Source: Pseudopithomyces maydicus (Eukaryota > Ascomycota > Dothideomycetes > Pleosporales > Didymosphaeriaceae). From it: a stretch of 64,000 bases of DNA. Location: the NCBI GenBank assembly GCA_026873275.1, contig JANTUC010000006.1, positions 1,178,001 to 1,242,000 on the forward strand, written 5' to 3'. The notes below the pieces were generated by a model. The model worked only from the letters and a program-made list of their open reading frames with translations. It did not search any database and was not told the origin of the DNA. This document shows, piece by piece, positions 34,082 through 43,884 of the stretch; the first letter of the stretch is position 1, and every line of letters begins with the position of its first letter. The position numbers and the translations under genes are program-made.

Positions 34082-34921
34082 CTAGGACGCGATGGGTAGC
34101 TGATTGCTCGCCCAGCTCCACCCACTGCCTCGGACGTCCTTCAAAATTAGTCTCTGCAAATTCTCTCGAGAATTCTCAAAATCTGCCCAGGCCTCCGTCT
34201 CCACAATCCTCGTATGATGCTCAATCATGTAGCTTCGCATCTTCAGCGCAACGAGCATACCGAACAGGAAGAACCCGACGGTCTTCAACTTTCCCTCTCC
34301 CTTACGCTTGAACTGCAGCCAGCGTGACTTCGGGTATCCACGGTTATCGAGATCTTCAAGGATCTTATAGTAGCACTCCCTCAGGTCAGGAGATCCGTCC
34401 GGATATGTTAACACGCGCAGGACCTGGCCGTCGAAGAGACCCATGAATCGAAGATGGATAAGGGTTTCGATGAGATTGCAATCAGCGACATACGCACTAT
34501 AATCGGAGTAGATGTGGGTCATGGAATATTCGTCGTAGTAAGAGTCCATGGGACCAGGAAATTGAACATCTGCCATAGGTATGTTGGTACGTATGGCAAG
34601 TGTCAGCATGGTAATACCTTCAAGTGCGAAAAGACGCTTGCGACAGATTGGACAGCAGTCGTTGGGACGCCCAAAATTAGGATCATAGTTAGGCATAGTG
34701 CCAACGATGTGCCAAATAAAGCAGTTATAGTGAATCCAGCAGCCGCACGTGAGAGGAAGGTACGTGGATTGTTGGGGGGCACCACTGTAGGAGACTATGT
34801 TGCACACCCGGCACATTGCGTCCGACGATGGTGGCCGGTTCCACTCAGCGCGTCGACGCAGGAGGTGATTGTCAACATAGCCAAGTAGCGAAGGTAGCGC
34901 TGATCGCGCTGGCAGCGACAT
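34082..34921 (-). CDS. RING-like zinc-binding protein with a putative membrane segment
   Basis: This single exon encodes 279 residues. Between residues 37 and 93 it has a RING-type series of metal ligands, C37-x2-C40, then LTCGCWIHYNCF (C59/C61, H64, C67) and CCPIC (C90, C93). The histidine position resembles H2-type RING fingers of E3 ubiquitin ligases. A hydrophobic stretch, VGFFLFGMLVALKM, near residue 218 may be a membrane segment. The rest has no recognised domain. The likely role is substrate ubiquitination at a membrane, which is inference. It resembles the expanded families of small RING proteins in Pleosporales-type genomes. The ATG at 34921 is the only in-frame start close to the RING. 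Confidence 0.65.
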   Translation of the reverse strand: MSLPARSALPSLLGYVDNHLLRRRAEWNRPPSSDAMCRVCNIVSYSGAPQQSTYLPLTCGCWIHYNCFIWHIVGTMPNYDPNFGRPNDCCPICRKRLFALEGITMLTLAIRTNIPMADVQFPGPMDSYYDEYSMTHIYSDYSAYVADCNLIETLIHLRFMGLFDGQVLRVLTYPDGSPDLRECYYKILEDLDNRGYPKSRWLQFKRKGEGKLKTVGFFLFGMLVALKMRSYMIEHHTRIVETEAWADFENSRENLQRLILKDVRGSGWSWASNQLPIAS

Positions 34922-36249
34922 TAGCGGATATAATGAGAGCAGTAAAGCGTCTGCTTAAGGAGTCAGTGCGAATAGTTCATCTAAGTAAAATTTTACGCAC
35001 CTTCTTCATGCTTGATGTCTGCCTCTCCACCGACGTCTTTTTTGATAGCCTGGAAGTTTGATGTCGAGCTAGGTAAATTTGTCGCAGAGTAGCTCTTGTT
35101 TCCAAAGTTAGCCGCCGATGGGTCAGGAAGGCATAGCATTGCTGCCGTAGCGAGCGAGTGTGGGCCTGCGCTGAACATTACTTTGTGAGTTGACCGGGCC
35201 ACCAGGTGGGGGGATCTCTGAGGTCGAGTGATCAGTAAGTAGAAAATCCAGGGTCTTAAAATATCTGTCTGGAGGCCTGGTGCTGCCTGTAAACCTGGAA
35301 GTCGTGGTGAAAACGAAATAGAAAGTGAAGGGGAGAGCAACGGCCTTCTAGTCAACATCCGCATTCAACCTCTCCGCTAGCCCCGAAGTGAATGTGAATG
35401 CCTATAATAGAGCTTAAAGCACATGAAATAGCCTCTCACTCGGCCGAGCAATGATCAGACCAATAAACTCATTTTTGTTCCACACCTTCATGTACGCCGT
35501 TTTGTCGTCGCTGGAAGGGGGACGTTTTCTCTTCTTATCACCACCTTTTTTGATCAGCCATTTTGATTGAAACACTCTTTCTACATCGCTGAACGGTAGC
35601 CTTTCACTGCGTCAGGGGGATAGAGCACGGATGCAACACTGACCGCAGGTATTTCCAACAACTAATCGCTACAATCTTCAAATTATCGTCGTGAGTATCT
35701 ACACAGATTATGGCTACTTCAGCCAAAGGCAAACTACTCGCAACTGATCTATTATTCGTATAAAGCGCACCAAAACAATAAAACAAACATGAGAAGGTGA
35801 ATGTAACTGATGAGCATGACAAGTCGCTACAGCATTGTAGTAAATTCGTCTCCTTCCAAATGACATAATTCAATAGAGCACCCGAATTCATTTTCAAAAC
35901 CAGTGCCTTGGTATATCGCAAGATAATGTAATTTTCAACAGTGGAACTTCTTATTCTTGCGCTGAGCTAGCCTGTATTTCACACTCTGCCTTTGCAACAC
36001 TCTTACGCGCTTCACAGTGCCACTGTTAGGCGAATAAACATCATTAGGGTGCAACAACGATTAAAGAATATACGTGAAAAATTCATATTCCAAATCCCAA
36101 CACCTAGAAAGATGGTGCCATCCATGTATGCGTAATCATGAAAGTTCCCTGCCAGTCGTAAGAAACAGGGTATCACCTGAGTTCACAAACTAGTGACACA
36201 AGCTGGTCAAAAAAGATTTCGACCGGGAAAATAATCATTTCACTTTAAC
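34922..36249. other. Intergenic region
   Basis: About 1.3 kb lies between the RING gene promoter and the DUF1989 gene 3' end. Frames up to 123 codons at 34993-35364 are not coding-like. No structured repeat was noticed. Confidence 0.5.
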
Positions 36250-38269
36250 TCAAGAAGTCTCGCCCTTCGGTGTAGCACTCCGTCGCTCGAGCTTTTTCGG
36301 CTTCTTCCTAGGTTTTGGCGCCTCTGCTGGTTTGGAATCTTCCACTGGCACCTCTTCCTTATTAGCATCGTCGGTCGATTTCACTCCCTCTGCCTTCTCA
36401 TCTCCCTCGAGACCATCTTTAAGCTGGCTAGCGCCTTGGTCCTCAGCCTTCTGTGGCTTAGGTTGCTCTTTAGGAGCCCCCTCTGGGTTCAGTGATGGCT
36501 CTTCGGGTAGCTCAGACTCTGGTGGATCATCGTCGCCTTTGGCTATCATTTGTGCAGACTTCTTCACTGCCGCGGGCTTTTGTGGACCGCCTCTTAATTT
36601 TGGCATGCCCTTTGGCTTTTGATCGTCCTCGTTTTCCTTATTTTCTTTTGGAGCATCTTTCGTCGTGACATTCGACTTATTCGGCGTATCTTTCGTTTTC
36701 TTTGCTGATGATGATGAGGCAGCTAGGTCATCCTCGACCTCCTCAACCATGAAGTTAGCCGCCATGCACCTTCCCCCATTCTGCGGTCCGACCTCATTCG
36801 GACAGGCGCTCAACACGACAACTATGTCTCTTTCTGCCCTAAATCTGACATAACTCCTCTTATTACTCTTCGGCTCCTCGACATGGATTTTTGCGCCTTT
36901 CGCGCCTGATCCATCGCTCTGTGTACCACTAGCGAATTGCAACGGCGCATTCATAAACAAATGTAGAGGCGTTGGTGCGATGTTGACGGTGATATCAGCG
37001 CCAACCGCTTTCGTTCCCTTCAAGCCAGCTTTCTCGTTGAGCTCTTTGAGCGCGAGAACAAGGTTTTCAGCGCAACTACCGTGTTCCTCGGGTTTGTCGA
37101 CACCGAGCGCGGCGTACATGTTTGCGTCGCAAGCAGCAGTCAGGGTGTCGTGAGCCCCCTTCGAAGTATCCTCAATGAGTGTCATAAGTGGGTTGCGAAG
37201 ATTTGTCAAAAGGGTGTCTTCAACTTCCGGAACGAGATGATTAGTCGCAGCACGAGTGTGAGGAAGTGAGAGATACTCCATGGGTGGCTGGCTGTCTTTG
37301 TAGGGGTTCAGTTTGGTGTAAGCGTTGTATGCAGCGTAAAGAGAGGACGCAGTGCCGGACCCGCTGGCAGCTGAATAATAAAGTTAGAATAGTGTATAAT
37401 AATGTTTTAAACAATTCAAGGATTTTTAGTATTGTGTCTCCCAGGTAGCTTTTGACGCTGTTTTACTGGGAGGGAAAGTATAGGGAGGAAACTTACCGGC
37501 CAATGTGCCTGCACCTACAGGTGTCTTTGAGAAGTCGTAGAGCTGTTCAGCGTAGCTTTTATTTGGATCCCAGCTGTTGCTCGACTTGAACGCGCTGACT
37601 ACACCTTGTGTATCTGGAATTTGTAGATTAGGTACGTAGCTCGAGAAACCCTTCCCAGTCGGTAGGTAGGAGGACCATCTCTTTGAATTCGCTTCTTTCT
37701 TTGCATTCTCTGCTTTTTCGTCTTGTTTTGCATCGGGATTAGTTTTGCCTTGACCCTGGCCCTGATTCTTGGAGCGGTAGGGAATTGATGGGAGATAGGA
37801 GGACCATGTTCGCTTCCCAGGTTTGTTATTGTCGGTAGCCTTCTCGTTCTCTGGTGTCTCGGGCGCTTGCTCTGGGGGGTCGTCTGCATCTTGTTTGACC
37901 TGGACTTCAGGATTACCAGACTTATCCCCTCCTGCTGAGTCTCTTCATGAGATTCATCTGCACCTTCGGTATTTCCCCCTCTTGCTCTGCTTCGTTTTTT
38001 ATTTCGTTCTCTACCTTTCCGACATTGGATTTCGTTTCGTCATCCCCACCCTCACCCTTACTCAGCTCTTCTTGTAGCTCATCTACCTGTCCTTCTATCT
38101 CTTTTTCATCCACTTCACGTTCGCCTTCCTCAGGCGGCGCGGCTAGTCCAAACGCCCATGTGCTGACCACCTGCTTTCCATATGTATTTATGATTTTGAT
38201 GGTCCTCCCTCTCGGCACAAAAGTTGCCACACCATGTCGCGCCGGGACAGTCTGCAGCTCTCCTGACAT
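36250..38269 (-). CDS. DUF1989 (urea carboxylase-associated) domain protein split by a disordered insert
   Basis: I chain three exons: 38269-38056, 37934-37497 and 37370-36250, giving 590 residues. The first half of the domain is ARHGVATFVPRGRTIKIINT plus GKQVVSTWAF. The second half is EYLSLPHTRAATNHL, TLIEDTSKGAHDTLTAACDA and SCAENLVLALKELN, all classic DUF1989 blocks that carry the metal-binding His and Cys residues. Between them lie roughly 230 extra residues rich in Glu, Lys, Asn and Gln with WSSYLP/SSYVP repeats. A Lys/Pro/Glu-rich tail (about 190 residues) follows. The first intron (38055-37935) is needed to leave an in-frame stop and could alternatively reflect an extra G in a G4 run. 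No in-frame ATG exists upstream of 38269, so the 5' end is provisional. Confidence 0.8.
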
Positions 38270-38969
38270 GTCTTGTACCGCCAGGTCGTCGTCAAGTTGC
38301 CGGTCTGCCTTCGCTTTGCGCTGTTTCTCGATGGCGGACAGCACAGTCACCAAGGCAAGAGAGGCGACGGCGCGGCGGTTAGGCAGTTGGAACCTTGGAG
38401 ACGCCGTTTTGACGATTTAGCTAGAGGGCGATTACGTGCAGAAGATAGACGCAAAGTGCAGAAAGAATGTTTAGCGCGGGAATGCACGCAAGGTATGAGC
38501 TGTCGCAATAGGGTTAAGAGTTATCATTCTACGATTAAGGTTCGCTACGGCTTTTCAGGCTTTTCTTAAGATAGATGACGTAGGAGCTGTCGCGACTAGG
38601 CAGTACAGCCTGGACCAGCCGTTTGAACGATCGTCATGGTGTGGCATCTAGGTGGCGCCTCTGGTTAGCGTCATGATGCAGCACCACTCGCTTCCCTGTT
38701 TTGACCATGTACCAATCATAAGCATCGCATAGACCATGGGGCAGCCGTACTCTTGGAGGCCTTCCGAGGTATTAAAATCCCCAGGACGCGGTAGATATCG
38801 CATATTTGGCGACAAGACGTTCTGAAATTCTATGCGACCTGGATACCGTACCTGTGTGGCAATCAACCATGTAGCTCAACGCATATTTGACCACGACTTG
38901 CACGAGCATTAACAAAACATAATCAAAATATATTCCCGCCACCGTAAGCGTTACAGCAAGCTAGTTAAA
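38270..38969. other. Intergenic region
   Basis: This spacer holds the upstream region of the DUF1989 gene and the 3' flank of the repeat precursor. A 72-codon frame at 38648-38866 (-) is too weak to call. Confidence 0.5.
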
Positions 38970-41305
38970 TTAGCTGAAGAAATCCCTCCCCCTAAATCCT
39001 GCTGGTATCATCTGACCTCTATGCCACCTGCAACTGCGCGCACTGCCCCCTGGCACACACGTCCATGTCGGACATCCTACGTTAACAAGCACTGTGCTAG
39101 TCGTGCACACACTTTTCGTTGGTGTCGGCTTCAAAGTCGGCTTGGCGATCGTAGTGATCGTCACAATGGTCTTTTCTATCTCTAGTACTTTCGCCTCACC
39201 CACCTTGCAGCCTACAAGCCCCTCGGGCACGTCGGCGGTACACATGGCGGGACGATAGTCTTTGTCACAGTTGGGCAAGAGCTCGGTATTGGTACTGGCT
39301 TACCAGTAATGGTTGGATGTGGCCGTGACTTGTGTGTTTGGAAGGTAGTAGGGTGCCTCGGCTTGTCATCGTCTTCGCGCTTCCCCCAGCTGATATAAGC
39401 AGAAGACGGAAAGACTGGCGGGAATCCCCATGAGAAGGTTGGGAAGCCAAGGCCGTAAGTCGGTGCCTGCGGTTCAGGTTCACGCTTGCCCCATGATATT
39501 GATGCAGTTGGTGGGACGAAGGTGATTTGATCGCTAGGAGGTGGGCCTGGAGGATTAGAGATATCTGTAGGGGCTGGATCTTCGTCGTCCTGTCGTTTGC
39601 CCCATGAAATTGATGCAGTTGGTGGGACAAAGGTGATTTGATCGCTAGGAGGTGGGCCTGGAGGGTTAGAGATATCTGTAGGGGCTGGATCTTCGTCGTC
39701 CTGTCGTTTGCCCCATGATATCCATGCTTTGGTGGTACTTTTCGGAGGCTTGGGAACCTTTACAGAGCCGGTGGGCTTACTGAGACTGTACGAAGGCTTA
39801 GTAGTAGCAGCTGCTTCGCGCTTACCCCAGCTGAAAGAGACCTGGGGGGCTGGATACCGATGCTGTTAGGAGGGGTAGGTGCTGGTGCACCTGGAAAGCC
39901 AATAGGATCTTCAGGGAATTCGGGGAAGTCGGTCGGCTCAGGCTCGTCCTCTTGTCTCTTTCCCCAGCTGAACGATACTTTGGGAGGCTGGATGCCAATG
40001 CTGTTAGGAGGGGTAGGCGCTGGTGCACCCGGAAAGCCAATTGGGTTGCCAGGTTCTTCGGGGTCCTCAGGGAAATCTGGAAAATCGGTCGGTTCAGGCT
40101 CATCTTCTTGCCTCTTCCCCCAGCTGAATGACACTTTGGGAGGCTGGATGCCGATAGTGTTGGGCGGCGTGTACGCGGGCGGTGCGGGTTGGGTGATAGG
40201 GTTGTTTGGGGTTTCTGGATCTTCTGGAAATTCGGGATCTTCGGGGAACTCTGGGAAATCTGTGGGTTCAGGTTCATCTTCTTGTCTCTTGCCCCAACTA
40301 AACGACACCTTAGGAGGTTGGATGCCGATAGTGTTTGGAGGTGTGTATGCAGGAGGTGCGGGTTGAGTGATGGGGTTGTTTGGTTCTTCTGGGTCTTCTG
40401 GAAATTCAGGGTCTTCGGGGAACTCTGGGAAATCGGTCGGCTCCGGATCCTCTTCATCTTGTCGCTTATTCCAGCTCACGGAAGCGCTCACATAGCCGTT
40501 AGTTGAAGTCCAGGCCGGAGGCCACTTTGTCCATGGCTTTTTAGTAGGCTTTGGTGGCTGGGGACCGTCCCACGAGATGGAGTATGAGACATCCTGTCTT
40601 TTAGCCCAGGTTATCGAAGCACTTACATGTCCCTTTGTTGAAGTCTTACGCGTAGGCTTTGGTGGATGTGGCTTCTTTGTTGTCTTAGGTGGCTTGGGGC
40701 CATCCCATGATATGGAGTAACTAGGAGGATTGAGACTGATGATGTTTGTTGGTGTAGGCAAAGCTTCATCCTGAGCCTTACCCCAGCTGACAGAAGCGGT
40801 TACGTAGCCTTTGGTAGACGATTTCTTGCTCTTGGTCTTGTGTGTCGGTTTTGGATGCCCTGGCTTCTTGGAGGTCTTTGGTGGCTGTGGACCATCCCAA
40901 GAGACAGAGAAGCTGGGGGGTTGAGACTGATGATATTGGATGTGTATGGTGGAGGCAATTCTGGCTCTTCTGGCTCCTCAGGCTCGGGATCATCTGTGGG
41001 GACGGGACTGCCATCCCAGCTCACAGTAGCTGAAGGTTGACCAAGGGAGATCTCGTCGCTGGGTGCTGGTGCTGGATACTCGGGCTCCTCTGGATCTTCA
41101 GGATCGGCAGTAGCGACCGGTGGTGAAAGGTCCCAGCTAATCGAGTACTGTGGGGGGCCAATGCCGAACTGAGGCTCAGGAACGGCAGCAGGGATTGCCC
41201 GGATACTTTCCATGTAAGATAAAATAACCAGGGGAGAGATTAGTATGAGACCTACCTAGTGACTAGACCGAGCAAAGCGAGAACAGTGGTCCTCGAAGGT
41301 GGCAT
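38970..41305 (-). CDS. Secreted tandem-repeat precursor with ten Lys-Arg sites (KEP/RiPP-like), frame-interrupted
   Basis: Exon 1 (41305-41256) and a 50-nt intron with an ACTAAT branch site lead into a long repeat exon. The N-terminus MPPSRTTVLALLGLVTSIRA and following AIPAAVPEPQ form a good secretory signal. The mature part repeats a Ser-x-(Ser/Thr)-Trp motif about 17 times. Early units read YSISWDG or FSVSWDG followed by PPK-rich spacers. Later units read VSFSWG-KR, ASISWG-KR or AYISWG-KR, with ten Lys-Arg pairs in all at about 110-170-base spacing. Acidic spacers such as RQEDEPEPTD, RQDDEDPAPTD and REAAATT follow each pair. Kex2 cleaves after Lys-Arg in the late Golgi, so the product is probably a family of small peptides. 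Two one-base gaps in C-runs (G-runs 40915-40920 and 39844-39849) break the frame. A C-terminal exon with spaced cysteines (38970 to about 39215) is probable via GTAAGC/TTGTAG splicing. Core function is unknown. Confidence 0.85.
39375..40605 (-). repeat. Coding tandem repeats with Lys-Arg ends
   Basis: Ten units end in (G/N/A)KR(Q/E). The cleavage sites lie near 40598, 40457, 40288, 40115, 39953, 39816, 39705, 39592, 39483 and 39375. Two blocks (about 39485-39590 and 39595-39705) are nearly identical at the DNA level, which points to recent unit duplication. Confidence 0.85.
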
Positions 41306-42153
41306 TGTGATCAGCAATTGAGCTAACTTGCTCCTTGATTGAAAGCGAGCGCAGGCCTACGACATCTATACACAACAGCGAAAACTCTTGTTGTTATATC
41401 ACATTTGACCACTTCCGTTCCCCAGGTCACACACCCAAACTACTATACAGCAAATGAAATATACGAACCGCCAAAGTCTCGTAAGTGTCCTTCACGTGTC
41501 ATAAATTGAGGATTTTACTTTTGCACTCCATGGAGAGACAAGCGGTTTCTGTTCCTGGTTCTAGGTCCAATAGTGCATCTTGGGGTGCATCCAAGGAAGC
41601 TTGCTAAGGTGCAACAGCGGTGATGCTTGATCATAGCATGATTGAAAAAACCTATAATTAGTTGCAAGTTCCGATGACAGAGATGATACGTGACAATGAT
41701 TCGACGGACTAAGGATAAAAACTGGAAGAATAAAGTACTTGCTGTATACGTATATTACTGGATATTTGATGTGAGACCGCACGGGCGACCCGGCTGCAGC
41801 CGAGCAATGTTGTGACATGGGTAAAGGGCTGGCGAGCCCGTACATGCTGCAGGGCAGATCGATACTGCCCTGCAGCATCAACACCAGTGGCTCCCGTTTC
41901 TGCCAGACGGACGATCTAGAAGCTTCGGATGCTGGTCCTGAGCGTATCTGAAGCTCAAAGAAGCGTCGCAACGGAGGAAGATTACCAAATCAAGCAAGGT
42001 GCGCATCTACGAACCTGCGCCTGAGATGCTCGTCTCAACAACAGCTACTGGAATTTTGCCCTATTACGCGACGGATCATTCAGAGGTGTGGGCTTCGGCC
42101 CGAGGACATGTTCTTCGTGAAGCATGTTGGTGTTCCTACCCTGGTGAGGTGGT
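41306..42153. other. Intergenic region with a GC-rich hairpin cluster
   Basis: This contains the precursor's promoter and the QRI7 3' flank. An otherwise AT-rich spacer includes stem-forming sequences at 41780-41878. No gene is supported. Confidence 0.55.
41780..41878. repeat. Cluster of perfect hairpins
   Basis: The strongest is 41844-41878: a 14-bp perfect stem (ATGCTGCAGGGCAG and its complement) around a 7-base loop. A 5-bp stem GGGCT/AGCCC lies at 41826-41839 and the palindrome CGGCTGCAGCCG at 41791-41802. A CGGG-CGA-CCCG stem precedes it near 41782. Confidence 0.75.
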
Positions 42154-43640
42154 TTACGATGTCTTCTCAACCGGCGGGGTCAGCAACTGGTCAAGCGGCC
42201 ACTTTCGTATGGCGCGAATGTTAAGCTTGTCGCAATGACCCGCTTGGTACATTTCTGTACCGGCCCATGCAATCATGGCTGCATTGTCCGAGCAGAGTGC
42301 CGGTGGAGGAAAGGCGACGCGGACTTGGCCAAAACCGTGTTTGCAAAGCGTGCTAGAGAGCACATAGCGAAAGTAATAATTGGCTCCGACGCCTCCGCTC
42401 ATGACAACGGTGGTGGCAGGAGTAGATCGTAGGGCATGTACAAGGCGTCCAGCAACGTGTTCGAAGGCTGCGCGCATGGAGAATTCGGCCATGTCCTTTC
42501 GCTCCTCCAGGCTAATATCATTAGGCGCACGTTCTATTTTTGTCAGCTTGCCGGTCGACTGATCATGCTGATAACGAACAGCACGCTCGACTGCAGTCAT
42601 TAGACCCGAAAAGCTCATTTCCAGGTTTTTGCTCTTCTGCCCACCGTTGGCTCTCGCCAGGGGTTGGTTGAAGGCCCAACCCCAATTGGACTTGTTCCTT
42701 TGCAGTTCTTCTTCATGCGTTCGCGGGACTGTATATGTATAGAAAGACTGGTATTCGACGCAGAAATCTTGAGCAGTGATTAAATCGGAGCGGACGGTCG
42801 AGCGATGTTCAGCAAGCTTGTTGTCCGGGAAAGCAAAGGCTTCCAGCAGCGCACCATACATGGTCCCGTTGCCGTTACGGAGTACTTCTGGCGGGAGCAC
42901 AACGCGTGCTATTTTATCCAGACACTCTCCAATGGCCACATCGCTTGTGCTTCCCAGAATGACGTGGTTGGTCAGTGTGGCTGAATGAATGAGGAGAGTA
43001 TGGCCACCCGAGGCGAGGACGGACAGGTACGGGTAGTTGGGCGTCTGTGAGATGTCCCCTTTGGGCGTGTGTGGCAGTTGGCTCCATTCGTGCGAGTGCA
43101 GTTGGAACGTGTCGAGGGCAGCGACCAAGCGGGGCGTCAAGGCATGACCTTGCATGTGGTTCACGCCTACGAGAGGTACCTATAGCGTGTCAGGACGCGG
43201 GATTCTAATCCGGCTCGGGCGGCGACACTTGCGTTCCATGCCACGGCCAGGCCTTTTGCTGTATCGAGACCAGTGAAGAGATTGGAGCGCATCCCCGGGC
43301 CACGAGTGACCGAGATGAAGTCGGGTCTGTCCCGGCCTGGGGGGAAGTGGGCGGTGGCAGCGCGCACCAGACGGGCGAGGTTCTCCTGGTGCGACTCGAG
43401 GGCGGCGAGCGGGTGGACGCCGTTGAAGGCTGCATTGTCCGAGGTGACCTTTTCGTGGAAGTGCAGCGTGGCCACGGCGGCAGATGTCTCCGGGGCAGCT
43501 TTCGTCTCCAGGATAGCGACCGAGGTATCGTCGCAGGAGGTTTCGATGGCCAGGGTCACGAGGCGGCGTCGCGGCGGGCGGGCCAGCAGCGCAGGGCCGA
43601 GGACGCCATGGAGCCTGGGTGCAGCTGGGCGCACGCGCAT
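42154..43640 (-). CDS. QRI7: Mitochondrial tRNA threonylcarbamoyladenosine (t6A) synthase Qri7/OSGEPL1
   Basis: Two exons (43640-43227 and 43179-42154) with a 47-nt intron give 479 residues. I chose the ATG at 43640, whose product begins MRVRPAAPRLHGVLGPALLA and is Arg-rich like a mitochondrial targeting peptide. Kae1/TsaD signatures are all present: LAIETSCDDTSVAIL, HPLAALESHQENLARLV, SVTRGPGMRSNLFTGLDTAK, the metal-binding VPLVGVNHMQGHAL, VLASGGHTLL, and VVMSGGVGANYYFR plus LCSDNAAMIAWAG. Qri7 transfers threonylcarbamoyl to A37 of ANN-decoding tRNAs in mitochondria. The long internal segment LHSHEWSQLPHTPKGD is somewhat expanded. The gene is head-to-head with a patatin lipase 244 bases away. 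Confidence 0.95.
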
Positions 43641-43884
43641 CGGGCGGCGGGCGGCGGGCGTGCGGGAGCAGCGCAGCTTGTCTGTCGTGAGCTTCGTGCA
43701 GCGGTGCAGTCGGTGGCTCCCCAAAAAGCGGCTGCAGTGGACCCTGATCGCCCCTGTGCAGCAGGCGGTCGGCCAGGCGGTCGGCGGTCGGTGACGTAGC
43801 GGCGACCCTCAACAGCCGGCAGTGGTGAGATATCATATCTATCCCAACCGCAACACCAAAAGCGCCCACCAACGATGCACTCCT
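43641..43884. promoter_or_regulatory. Bidirectional promoter, QRI7 and patatin lipase
   Basis: Only 244 bases separate the two start codons. An upstream ATG at 43875 (five codons, stopping at 43892) overlaps the lipase start codon at 43885 in another frame and could damp its translation. Confidence 0.55.

Noticed and set aside
37920..38056. Frameshift in the DUF1989 gene at a G4 run
   Set aside because: A normal phase-1 intron (GTGAGG donor, CTCAG acceptor, 121 nt) explains the frame change, so it was not counted among the homopolymer gaps.
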